From Cecembia rubra (GTDB lineage Bacteria; Bacteroidota; Bacteroidia; Cytophagales; Cyclobacteriaceae): a DNA stretch of 64,000 nucleotides. The stretch lies in contig NZ_PYGF01000008.1 of the NCBI RefSeq assembly GCF_003014575.1, positions 162,613 to 226,612 of the forward strand. The letters run 5' to 3'. Of this stretch, positions 1 to 7,533 are shown piece after piece (within the stretch, counting starts at the first letter, position 1; each line of letters opens with the position of its first letter). The notes beneath the pieces are model-generated. The model did not search any database, was not told where the DNA came from, and was given only the letters and a program-made list of their open reading frames with translations. The position numbers were made by a program, and so were the translations under genes.

Positions 1-320
1 CCTTTGGCATCACATTTTCCGTCGTTCAGGCGGTTGCCTGGGATGTCCTCTATCGAAGCGATCCATTCCAGCTTTTCGGTTTTGAGGTTAAATCGTGCGA
101 TTTTTTGGTCCAATGCCAAAATCAGGTGATCGGCTTTTCCTTCCACTACCAAAGTGATACGCTGCTCAAATTTCCAGGTGTTAACTTTTCCACTGTCCAT
201 GGGATATTCAAATAGCTTTCCATTTTCAATATCTACCCAGAAAAAGCTTTTTCTTCCCGCATGCCAATAAGGCCCTTCTCCCAGAAAACATTGCGATGCG
301 TACAAATGAACTGCTTCCAT
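1..320 (-). CDS. SMP-30/gluconolactonase/LRE family protein (3' end outside window)
   Basis: Only the first 106 residues are in the window; the reading frame is open to base 1. The translation begins MEAVHLYASQCFLGEGPYW and contains the family hallmarks LGEGPYW (with the metal-ligand Glu), FFWVDI and RLNDGKCD, where the Asn/Asp positions line the metal site of the six-bladed propeller. Family members hydrolyse sugar lactones such as gluconolactone, so a role in opening an aldonolactone is likely. It is the last visible gene of a leftward operon and starts 11 bp after the TIM-barrel gene's stop. There is no signal peptide, so it is expected to be cytoplasmic. The substrate cannot be read from this fragment. 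Confidence 0.85.
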   Translation of the reverse strand, partial: MEAVHLYASQCFLGEGPYWHAGRKSFFWVDIENGKLFEYPMDSGKVNTWKFEQRITLVVEGKADHLILALDQKIARFNLKTEKLEWIASIEDIPGNRLNDGKCDAK

Positions 321-331
321 AATCATCAATT

Positions 332-1219
332 TTAATCAGGCCAATATTGGGCTATTTTCTTTCTTAAAAATGCCACACTTCTTTCCAGTTGGTCCATGCC
401 TTCCACGCCATCTTCAATGCTGATCCAACTGTCAAAACTTACCCGTTTCAGTTCAGAAAAAATGGCATCATAGTCATTCAAGCCTTTTCCGATTTCTCCA
501 TGGCTCAACCTTTTGGCATAGCCAAGTGCTCCGTCCTCCTCATTTCTCAAATCTTCAACGGTACCGTATTTCAAATACCTGTCACTGGCGTGCATGGTGA
601 CTACCCGATGGGAAACTTTTTTGAGCAATTCCAAAGGGTCTTCTCCTGCCAAAAAAGCATTGCTGGGATCATAATTTACACCAAAATTGGGATGGTTGAT
701 GCTGTTCACCAATTGGGTGAATACGTCCATTTTTTGGGCAAATTCAGGATATTCCCAAAAGTCATCCTTGTAGTGGTTTTCCAAAATCAGAGTTATGTTA
801 CGCTCCTCGGCATAGGGAAGGCAGCTTTGGATAGAATCTGCCGCCAATTTTACACCTTCCTGGATGGTCAATTCTGGACGTCTTTGACCGGATAACACCC
901 GGCAATAGGAACCTCCCAATGCAAAGGTCATGTCTATCCAGTACTTTTGTTTATCGATTTCTTTTTGCCTGAAAGTTTTGCTGGGATGGGTGAAATCAGG
1001 AGAGCAGCACATCATGGGAATGACTTTCCCTTTGTCTTCCACCATTTTTCTAAAAAGCTTCCAATTAAGGGTATCCTGCATTTCCAAAAAACCAGCATAC
1101 CATTCAAGTCCCTCAATATCCAAATTGGAGGCAAGTTCAATCCAGGTAGCCAATTTCATGCTGCCATCTTTGCATAGGGCATGCATAAAAGCTTTAGGGA
1201 AGGCAGCTAATTTGGGCAT
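332..1219 (-). CDS. Sugar phosphate isomerase/epimerase family TIM-barrel protein
   Basis: A 295-residue xylose-isomerase-like (AP endonuclease 2 fold) protein. Likely metal ligands or catalytic residues are E147 in LENHYKD, D184 in NYDPSNAF, H210 in TMHASD and E269 in SIEDGVEG, the Glu/Asp/His/Glu quartet of the ketose 3-epimerase and inosose dehydratase-like families. There is no signal peptide. It lies 15 bp downstream of an SDR gene and 11 bp upstream of the SMP-30 gene in the same leftward operon, which points to epimerisation or isomerisation of a sugar or keto-sugar acid. The precise substrate is unknown; the family also includes hydroxypyruvate isomerase and 3-keto-sugar hydratases. 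Confidence 0.85.
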   Translation of the reverse strand: MPKLAAFPKAFMHALCKDGSMKLATWIELASNLDIEGLEWYAGFLEMQDTLNWKLFRKMVEDKGKVIPMMCCSPDFTHPSKTFRQKEIDKQKYWIDMTFALGGSYCRVLSGQRRPELTIQEGVKLAADSIQSCLPYAEERNITLILENHYKDDFWEYPEFAQKMDVFTQLVNSINHPNFGVNYDPSNAFLAGEDPLELLKKVSHRVVTMHASDRYLKYGTVEDLRNEEDGALGYAKRLSHGEIGKGLNDYDAIFSELKRVSFDSWISIEDGVEGMDQLERSVAFLRKKIAQYWPD

Positions 1220-1234
1220 AAGTTCTCCATTATT

Positions 1235-2035
1235 TTAAAATTTGCCATGAATGGTGGAAGAATCCTTTGGGGCATTTCTGCCCATCAAAGGATGTTGTTC
1301 AAGATCTACCACTTGCCCGCTGATGGGCCCGCTTTCGTCTGCAAGCCAGTAAACAGCAGCAGCAGCTATTTCTGCCGGCCAAAGTATTCTTCCCGAAGGG
1401 GCATACATGGCTGGGATTTCTTCATACCAGTTTTCCGAGAGGCCATGCTGTTGTTTACGGATCATTTCTCTTTCGGTCAATACCCATCCCGGGTTGATCT
1501 GATTGACCCTTACTCCATGGGTTCTTGGCAAAACATCTCCCAGGTTCCTTGTCATTGTCATCAATGCTCCTTTGGAAATACTATAGGCCAAAAGGTTGGG
1601 TTCACCGCTCCATGCATTGACCGAACCAATATTCAAAACCACTCCTCTTGAGGTTGATAAATAGGGAAGGGCTGATTTGATCAAAAGAAATGGGGCAATA
1701 CTGTTGACCTCCAGAACCTTGCTTAAAAACCTGTTGTCAGTATTTTCAATATTAGAACTTACCACCAAAGCAGCATTATTGACAATTGCATCAAGTTTCC
1801 CCCAGGTTTTGATGGCTAGGCCCACCAGGCGGTCTGGACAACCTTCTGATGTGATATCTTCTACATGCAGGAGGGTATTTTCACAACCTAATTCTTCTAA
1901 GGTCAATTTTCCCAAATCTTCTTCCAGGCCATGAAGTAGGACTTTGGCGCCTTCAGATAGGGAAGCTTTGGCAATGGCTTTTCCTATCCCCGTAGTGCTT
2001 CCCGTGATTATGATTACTTTATCCTTTAAGCGCAT
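1235..2035 (-). CDS. SDR family oxidoreductase
   Basis: A 266-residue classical short-chain dehydrogenase. It has the Rossmann motif TGSTTGIG (residues 11-18), NNAA near 86-89, catalytic S138, and the Y151-x3-K155 pair (YSISK). The PG region appears as INPGWVLTE. The start codon lies 1 bp after the stop of the upstream MDR dehydrogenase gene, so the two oxidoreductases are probably translationally coupled and may act in sequence on one substrate. Substrate specificity within SDRs cannot be assigned by motif. The operon context suggests a polyol, aldose or sugar acid. Confidence 0.88.
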   Translation of the reverse strand: MRLKDKVIIITGSTTGIGKAIAKASLSEGAKVLLHGLEEDLGKLTLEELGCENTLLHVEDITSEGCPDRLVGLAIKTWGKLDAIVNNAALVVSSNIENTDNRFLSKVLEVNSIAPFLLIKSALPYLSTSRGVVLNIGSVNAWSGEPNLLAYSISKGALMTMTRNLGDVLPRTHGVRVNQINPGWVLTEREMIRKQQHGLSENWYEEIPAMYAPSGRILWPAEIAAAAVYWLADESGPISGQVVDLEQHPLMGRNAPKDSSTIHGKF

Positions 2036-2036
2036 C

Positions 2037-3071
2037 TTAAACGGGTTTTAATACACTTTTCACTACTTTCCCTTCATGCATCAGTTCAAAAGCTTTTTTC
2101 CACTCTGTGATTGACCATACTCCACCTATTATAGGTTTGACATCCAATTTCCCGCTGGCCATCAGGCTGATGACCTTTTCCCAAATCGGCCAATTATGAC
2201 TGAAACTCCCCTGTAGGCGTACATTTTTCTGGACCAAGGGATCTAAAGAAAAATTATAGGGCTGGGGACCCCAACCTACTTTGGTTACCTGACCATTTGG
2301 CCTTACCAAATCAATAGCCATTTTTAATGTAGCGGAAACTCCTGCCGCATCTACAATTAGGTCTGCGCCCAAACCATCGGCTTTCTTCGCCCAATCTTTT
2401 GCAGCTTCCCCAATCAAGGCATCACATCCATATTTTTTTGCTATTTCAAGCCTTTCCTTGTCTGCTTCCAAACCAACAATCCCCACTTCTGCACCGCATA
2501 ATTTGGCGACTGCTGCACAAAGTATACCAATAGTTCCAGGTCCGATGACAAGAACCCTATCGCCGGGCCTTATCCTCGAATTTCCAACCACAGCATTGTA
2601 GGCTACAGCGCAAGGTTCCGTAAGACAGGCCTCCTCAAAAGCTAGATGATCGGGGACATGGTGGAGGCACCTGGCGGGAACCTTTACAAATCTGGTCATG
2701 GCCCCGTTTACCCCATATCCGAATCCTTTTCTAGTTGGGTCAAGGTTATAGAGCCCTGTCCTACTCATGGGGTTTTGGGCATCAATCACAGCTGCTGTTT
2801 CACTTACCACCCTGTCACCTACTGACCAGCCTTTTACCCGGCTTCCAAGAGCAGCGATTTTTCCACCAAATTCATGCCCTAATACTACAGGGTAATTTAC
2901 CGGCCAGCTATGGTCAGAGGTCCATTGATGGAGGTCGCTGCCACAGACGCCTACATTTGCTACTTCCAATAAAATATCATCTTCCCCGATTTCAGGAATG
3001 GGGATTTCTCGGATTTCCACAGAGCCTTTGGCCTCTGCGTAATTGACTACTGCTGCTGATTTGCTGGACAT
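2037..3071 (-). CDS. Zinc-type alcohol dehydrogenase (MDR family) lacking the structural-zinc cysteines
   Basis: A 344-residue medium-chain dehydrogenase. The frame is open upstream to 3122, but that start would overlap the preceding gene; the ATG at 3071 (MSSKSAAVVNYAEAKG) matches the usual N-terminus. Catalytic zinc motifs GVCGSDLH and GHEFGG are present, as is the nucleotide-binding GPGTIGILCA. The region that normally carries the four structural-zinc cysteines reads IDAQNPMSRTGLYNLDPTRKGFG, so all four are replaced while the surrounding RTGxYNL...RKGFGYGVNGAM frame is kept. Relatives are sorbitol, threonine and 2,3-butanediol dehydrogenases. It sits 26 bp after the HPS-like gene and 1 bp before the SDR gene. 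Confidence 0.87.
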   Translation of the reverse strand: MSSKSAAVVNYAEAKGSVEIREIPIPEIGEDDILLEVANVGVCGSDLHQWTSDHSWPVNYPVVLGHEFGGKIAALGSRVKGWSVGDRVVSETAAVIDAQNPMSRTGLYNLDPTRKGFGYGVNGAMTRFVKVPARCLHHVPDHLAFEEACLTEPCAVAYNAVVGNSRIRPGDRVLVIGPGTIGILCAAVAKLCGAEVGIVGLEADKERLEIAKKYGCDALIGEAAKDWAKKADGLGADLIVDAAGVSATLKMAIDLVRPNGQVTKVGWGPQPYNFSLDPLVQKNVRLQGSFSHNWPIWEKVISLMASGKLDVKPIIGGVWSITEWKKAFELMHEGKVVKSVLKPV

Positions 3072-3097
3072 AGTTTTTTCGGTGTGAATTTGAATGA

Positions 3098-3781
3098 TTA
3101 CTGGGCATGAATGGCTGCGCATATTTTTCTTAAAGATGCTTCCAAATCCCCGTCTGCGGTTTTGAAGGCATCTGCATCTATAGTAAGTGGAGCACCCAAT
3201 ACAACAAGAGGAGCACCCAATTTAGGGCATTGGATAGCCTGTTCCAAGCTCAGCCCGCCCACGGCTTGTACGGGAATTTTTACAGCAGATACTACCTCTT
3301 TCAATTGGTCCAATGGGCTTGGCATTGGCTTGCCTGCAGCTGAAATTCCTCTTCTTTCGTCGTAACCTATGTGATGGATTACATAATCACAGCCCAGGTC
3401 TTCAAGAAATTTGGCTCCTGCGACCATGTCTGGGCAACCCAGATTGTCTCCCATTACCCCAATGCCATAATCTTTACCCGCTCTTACCACGCATTTGATA
3501 GTTTCTTCATGGGCCCTAGCCATGACGACTACATGGGTTGCACCTGCTTTGGCCATCATTTCAGCCTCTAGGTATCCGCCGTCCATAGTTTTAAGATCTG
3601 CTACAATAGGGGTTTTGGGAAAGGCTTCTCTTAATTTCCTGACCCCATGAAGGCCTTCAGCTAAAATCAAAGGAGTCCCGGCTTCCAGCCAATCAACCCC
3701 AGCACGAAGGGCCATGGCTGCAGTTTCAAGGGCTTCATCAATATTGGTCAGATCCAAAGAAATTTGTACAATAGGCTTCAT
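3098..3781 (-). CDS. 3-hexulose-6-phosphate synthase-like / OMP decarboxylase superfamily lyase
   Basis: A 227-residue TIM barrel. It keeps the superfamily signature D62-x-K64-x2-D67 (ADLKTMDGG), plus D10 (SLDL), E33 and the His pair H136/H137 in IHHIGYDERRG. In this superfamily Mg2+ stabilises an enediolate in either an aldol reaction (HPS: formaldehyde plus ribulose 5-phosphate) or a decarboxylation (3-keto-L-gulonate-6-phosphate decarboxylase). DLKTMD and HxGYD resemble HPS more than the decarboxylase, and the decarboxylase Arg139 is Gly here. No 6-phospho-3-hexuloisomerase gene is adjacent, so true formaldehyde fixation is not supported. A phosphorylated keto-sugar substrate is the safer inference. 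Confidence 0.82.
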   Translation of the reverse strand: MKPIVQISLDLTNIDEALETAAMALRAGVDWLEAGTPLILAEGLHGVRKLREAFPKTPIVADLKTMDGGYLEAEMMAKAGATHVVVMARAHEETIKCVVRAGKDYGIGVMGDNLGCPDMVAGAKFLEDLGCDYVIHHIGYDERRGISAAGKPMPSPLDQLKEVVSAVKIPVQAVGGLSLEQAIQCPKLGAPLVVLGAPLTIDADAFKTADGDLEASLRKICAAIHAQ

Positions 3782-3822
3782 AAGTTCTTTGGCTTTGGTT
3801 AAATAGTGGATTTTACATGTTA

Positions 3823-4527
3823 TTATGCGCTTAAGCTACTCATGTCAATCAGACACTCCACATTGGGATGCAGCCATAGGAAAGAAGCCGGGCAATAAGT
3901 GGAAATCCTTCTTTCCAGAATTTGTTGGATAGCATCCTGCTTTCCTTTTCCTGTAATCAAGAAAATAATTTTTTTGGCCATCATGATTCCCTGCATGCCT
4001 ACGCAGAGTCCGTATGCAGGCTCTGAGCCTTTGGAAAGATTGGGGTCATGCTGTATTGTGGAGGGGGCAAGGAGGTTTTTGTGGAACCTTGTCTCCAGGT
4101 ATTCTCCGGGTTCATTGAAAGCAATGTGGCCGTTTTTCCCAAGTCCCAGGATAATCACATCAAAAGGGCCATTTTCCTGAATGTAATTTTCCATCCTCTC
4201 ACATTCCTGTTCCACCTTTTCAGATGCAGAATCATAGGTGATATATTTTTCTTTTGGAATATGCAAAGGTTCCAAAATGTGCCTTTGAATATAGGATTCG
4301 CAGGAATCAGGATGATCCAGGGGAATGATGCCCCACTCATCCATTTTTACAATGGTCATATTGCCAAAAATACTGGGCTTCTTGGCCATATGGGCATACA
4401 TGCCTGTTGGGGAGTTGCCTGTAGCGGCACAAAAAAGCAAATCACTTTTTTTGCTGACTTCTTGTTCGACGATGCCTGCAGCCTGTTTACTCAAGATTTC
4501 ATAATTGTCAACATAGTGGATGTTCAT
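3823..4527 (-). CDS. Glucosamine/galactosamine-6-phosphate isomerase (NagB/AgaI) family protein
   Basis: A 234-residue sugar-phosphate isomerase with the NagB fold. It has the phosphate loop ATGNSPTGMY (residues 35-44), MDEWG and the signature GLGKNGHIAFNEPG. In true NagB the last motif reads GxGxDGHIAFNEP, with Asp as the catalytic base. Here Asp is replaced by Asn, as in the galactosamine-6-phosphate isomerase-like subgroup. It may therefore be an AgaI-like deaminase/isomerase or a 6-phosphogluconolactonase-like enzyme. It is the first gene of the leftward operon, 41 bp ahead of the HPS-like gene. No amino-sugar deacetylase is visible nearby. Confidence 0.8.
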   Translation of the reverse strand: MNIHYVDNYEILSKQAAGIVEQEVSKKSDLLFCAATGNSPTGMYAHMAKKPSIFGNMTIVKMDEWGIIPLDHPDSCESYIQRHILEPLHIPKEKYITYDSASEKVEQECERMENYIQENGPFDVIILGLGKNGHIAFNEPGEYLETRFHKNLLAPSTIQHDPNLSKGSEPAYGLCVGMQGIMMAKKIIFLITGKGKQDAIQQILERRISTYCPASFLWLHPNVECLIDMSSLSA

Positions 4528-5388
4528 GGTCTTCTGGGCTATGGTTAATTCTCCTTGGAAGTTACAAATTACATTCAGAAAAAAATATCTAAATTGTTTT
4601 TAGGTACTTAAAACGCATAGGGTGTTTTCGGAAAATATGTCCTGTATTCTTTGGGTGGAAAAACCTTTCTGATCAGCAACTCAGCCTTATTGGTTTTATT
4701 TACACCCAATTTAGTGTTTTGGAGAATTAAAAAGGATAAAATTCTGATGAATGGATACAGTCTTGTTGATAAGTTTGTTGATAAGCATCCCAGGCATGTT
4801 GATAATTTGTTCAAAAAATTATATACAAAATTTTGTTTTTCGGAAATAAATTATCGTATTTTGATAACATCAAGTAAGGGATAAAATATCGGAAGTAGCA
4901 TTCCGGACTTTAACTCAAAACGCCAGGTTAATTTGTGAAGGGGCTTTGCCGAAAGGTGGAAGTTTGAGACGGGAAACCGCAGAAGCATTTGAATCTGGAC
5001 TGTATGTTGAAAAATAAACAGGAAGTTTGAGGTCAAAGTTTTTGAATTTGGGTAACTGAATTTAAAGTATCAATAACAGTAGCTTGACATGGGCAGATGG
5101 CTACGGTCATAAGTTCATGAAGCGGGAAGTAAATCTGAAAAGATTGCTTCCCGCTTTTGTTTTTTATCAGTGGTTAATTTTTAAACATTGTATAGAAATT
5201 CATTAAAATTCCTGTTTTTGAAACATTCATGAGTCAGAATGCTCCACTTATTAGGTTGAATTGGTTGTTTGTGTAAAAATTCAAAATTTGATTCCGTAAA
5301 AAAACCTTACTTGTTTCAACACTGCAAAAAGTTTGGGTATATTGAAAGTTTGAGTCTGACAATTGAACCTATTTTAACCACAACAACC
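4528..5388. other. Gene-poor interval between divergent sugar operon and gntP
   Basis: This 861-bp stretch holds only short open frames without family resemblance. Words such as GGGGCTTTGCCGAAAGG and AGTTTGAGACGGGAAAC near 4938-4980 have the look of the low-complexity dispersed sequence common between Bacteroidota genes. The one clear element is the rightward intrinsic terminator at 5122. Promoters for the leftward operon and for gntP must lie here, but I see no full TTTG/TAnnTTTG pair. A near match, TAATTTG on the minus strand at 4565-4571, lies about 38 bp before the NagB-like start. Confidence 0.5.
5122..5165 (+). terminator. Intrinsic terminator with no gene directly upstream
   Basis: Perfect 8-bp stem GCGGGAAG (5122-5129) / CTTCCCGC (5147-5154), followed by TTTTGTTTTTT. 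It reads rightward and lies about 225 bp before the gntP start codon, with no plausible gene in front of it. It may therefore end a small RNA or act as a leader attenuator of gntP. The word GACGGGAAACC near 4969 could pair with the 3' arm as an alternative stem. Confidence 0.7.
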
Positions 5389-6720
5389 ATGATACTTGTA
5401 TTGACCATCTTGCTTGCTTTGGCCATTATCCTGATTGCCATCGTGAAGTTTGATATCCATCCCTTTTTGGCCCTTTTTGTAACTGCTATTTTGTATGGTC
5501 TTTTGTCGGGAATGTCTGGTGATATGATTATTAAATCTATATCAGAAGGATTTGGAGGAGTATTGGGGAGTATAGGCCTTCTCATCTTATTAGGTGTGTT
5601 TTTAGGCACCTTTTTGGAAAAGACAGGAGGAGCACTGGTCATTGCTGAAAAAATACTGGATTGGATCGGTCAAAAGGCGGTTACCAAAGCCATGTTACTC
5701 TGTGGCTATATCCTATCCATACCTGTATTTGGAGACAGTACATTTATCATGATGAATCCCATCAGCAAATCCCTTTCCTTAAAGAGTAAAGTTCCTTATG
5801 CTGCCACTACTATTGCCGTAGCTTTAGGTGCAACTGCTTCCCATTCTTTGGTTCCACCTACACCTGGACCCATTGCTACAGCTGGGATTTTAGAGGCTGA
5901 TCTGGGGATGGTAATCTTTTGGGGGTTGATTATCAGTCTGATTACTTTGATTCCTTCCTATTACTTTATCAAAAAAGTAGCCTATAAAATTCCCCTAGAG
6001 CCACAGCTGGCAAAGATTGACACGGAGAAAATTGAAAGGAAATATCCTTCTGCTTTTAAATCTTTTATGCCGGTGATTTTGCCTTTGGTCCTGATTATAC
6101 TTGCATCAATTGCCAAATATCCCTCACAGCCTTTTGGTAGCGGTGTTTTTACAGTTACCATCACATTTTTGGGTAGCCCGGTTATCGCTTTGCTTTTGGG
6201 CGTCTTGCTCTCCTTTTCTCTGCCCAGTAAATTTGATCGGAAATTGTTGTCTTCTTCTGGCTGGATTGGGGAGGCCATTCTCATCGCGGCACCTGTTATC
6301 CTGATTACTGGGGCAGGAGGGGTTTTTGGGAAAATGCTTCAAAATTCAGGTATCGGTGATTTGGTAGGAGATAGTTTGGCACATGCCAGTTGGGGGATAT
6401 TTCTCCCTTTCCTGATTGCGTTTTCCTTAAAGACCGCACAGGGATCTTCCACAGTCGCCATGATTACGACCGCATCTATCATTGCTCCATTGTTGGGAAA
6501 TTTGGGAATGGAGTCTGAATCTATGCGGGTTTTTGCTGTTTTGGCAACCGGGGCAGGGGCGATTGCCATTTCTCATGCCAATGACAGTTTCTTCTGGGCC
6601 GTAACCCAATTGTCTGGATTAAAAATTTCTCAGGGCAACAAAACCCATAGCTTGGGGACCATCATCATGTCCTTTACGGCTATAGGTCTTATTTTCCTGA
6701 TTACCAAAATCTTCTATTGA
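5389..6720 (+). CDS. GntP family gluconate/organic acid permease
   Basis: A 443-residue polytopic inner-membrane transporter of the gluconate:H+ symporter (GntP) family. The frame is open upstream with a TTG codon at 5269, but the polar N-terminal extension is untypical. ATG at 5389 gives MILVLTILLALAIILIAIVKFDIHPF, which matches the family N-terminus. Conserved motifs include GGxLGSIGLLILLG, ALGATASHSLVPPTPGP and the late AxxISHANDSFFW. It converges on the gluconate-5-dehydrogenase-like SDR, and the two stop codons abut (6718-6720 and 6721-6723). The substrate is probably a sugar acid; other GntP members carry D-serine or short hydroxy acids. Confidence 0.92.
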   Translation: MILVLTILLALAIILIAIVKFDIHPFLALFVTAILYGLLSGMSGDMIIKSISEGFGGVLGSIGLLILLGVFLGTFLEKTGGALVIAEKILDWIGQKAVTKAMLLCGYILSIPVFGDSTFIMMNPISKSLSLKSKVPYAATTIAVALGATASHSLVPPTPGPIATAGILEADLGMVIFWGLIISLITLIPSYYFIKKVAYKIPLEPQLAKIDTEKIERKYPSAFKSFMPVILPLVLIILASIAKYPSQPFGSGVFTVTITFLGSPVIALLLGVLLSFSLPSKFDRKLLSSSGWIGEAILIAAPVILITGAGGVFGKMLQNSGIGDLVGDSLAHASWGIFLPFLIAFSLKTAQGSSTVAMITTASIIAPLLGNLGMESESMRVFAVLATGAGAIAISHANDSFFWAVTQLSGLKISQGNKTHSLGTIIMSFTAIGLIFLITKIFY

Positions 6721-7509
6721 TCAGCGGGCTGTCCAACCTCCATCCACAGCCAGGATTGAACCTACCAAATAGCTGGCTGCATCACTGGCAAGGAAAAGGG
6801 CCGCTCCCTGTATTTCTTTCATTTCACCCCATCGACCCAAAGCTGTGGCACCAACCACAAATTTCTTGCCCTCCTCTGTATCTGCAATCGGGAGGTTCAT
6901 CTCAGTAAGGAAAGGTCCCGGGCATATGGCATTGACATTGATATTGAAAGGAGCAAGTTCCAAAGCCAGAGCCCTGGTCATTTGTACCACTGCACCTTTA
7001 CTTGAAGTATATGGTGTCCTGTTTGCCAAGCCCACCAAGCCCAAGGTGCTGGCAAGGTTGATAATCTTTCCTTTATTGGCGGCCTTCATATATGGAGTCA
7101 CTGCCCGGCAGCAGAGCCAGGTTCCGGTAACATTGATATCCATTACCTTCTGGAAATCCTCCAAACTCACCTCATTGATTGCTCCCCGGATGTTTATTCC
7201 TGCACTGTTGATCAATATATCTATTCGGCCAAATTCTTCCATAGCCTTTTTGGCCATGGCTTCAGTTTGTAGTTGATCGGATACATCTGCACTGAAATAG
7301 CGTATTTTTACGGGGAATTGCTCAGAAAGCTCCTTTGCCGCTGCTTCGCCCTCGGTATGGTTTCTGCTTACCAATAATAGATCCGCACCTGAAGAAGCCA
7401 ATCCAGCAGCCATGGCCAAGCCTAGGCCTTTTGAGCCTCCGGTTACAATGGCAGCTTTACCACTTAAATCAAAAAGTTTTATTCCTGGTAGATTTTCCAT
7501 AGTATTCAA
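6721..7509 (-). CDS. SDR family oxidoreductase, gluconate 5-dehydrogenase / KduD-like
   Basis: A 262-residue classical SDR with GGSKGLG (residues 24-30), NSAG, catalytic S154 in ASTLGL and Y167-x3-K171 (YTSSK), followed by NAICPGPFLTEMN. The opening LFDLSGKAAIVTGGSKGLG and the PGPFLTEMN segment resemble gluconate 5-dehydrogenase and 2-deoxy-D-gluconate 3-dehydrogenase. Both interconvert sugar acids and keto-acids with NAD(P)H. It follows the TIM-barrel and cytochrome-dehydrogenase genes in a leftward set and faces a GntP permease, which fits a sugar-acid substrate. The start may be at residue 4 (MENLPG). Confidence 0.87.
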   Translation of the reverse strand: MNTMENLPGIKLFDLSGKAAIVTGGSKGLGLAMAAGLASSGADLLLVSRNHTEGEAAAKELSEQFPVKIRYFSADVSDQLQTEAMAKKAMEEFGRIDILINSAGINIRGAINEVSLEDFQKVMDINVTGTWLCCRAVTPYMKAANKGKIINLASTLGLVGLANRTPYTSSKGAVVQMTRALALELAPFNINVNAICPGPFLTEMNLPIADTEEGKKFVVGATALGRWGEMKEIQGAALFLASDAASYLVGSILAVDGGWTAR

Positions 7510-7533
7510 TTTATGAGTCTTTATGTAGAGATT

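Noticed and set aside
3098..3781. Formaldehyde fixation (ribulose monophosphate) pathway
   Set aside because: The HPS-like gene lacks a neighbouring 6-phospho-3-hexuloisomerase or formaldehyde genes, and the context is sugar-acid catabolism.
4608..4884. Short open frames on both strands upstream of gntP (68 and 77 codons)
   Set aside because: They overlap each other, have no family resemblance or clear start, and lie in simple AT-rich sequence.
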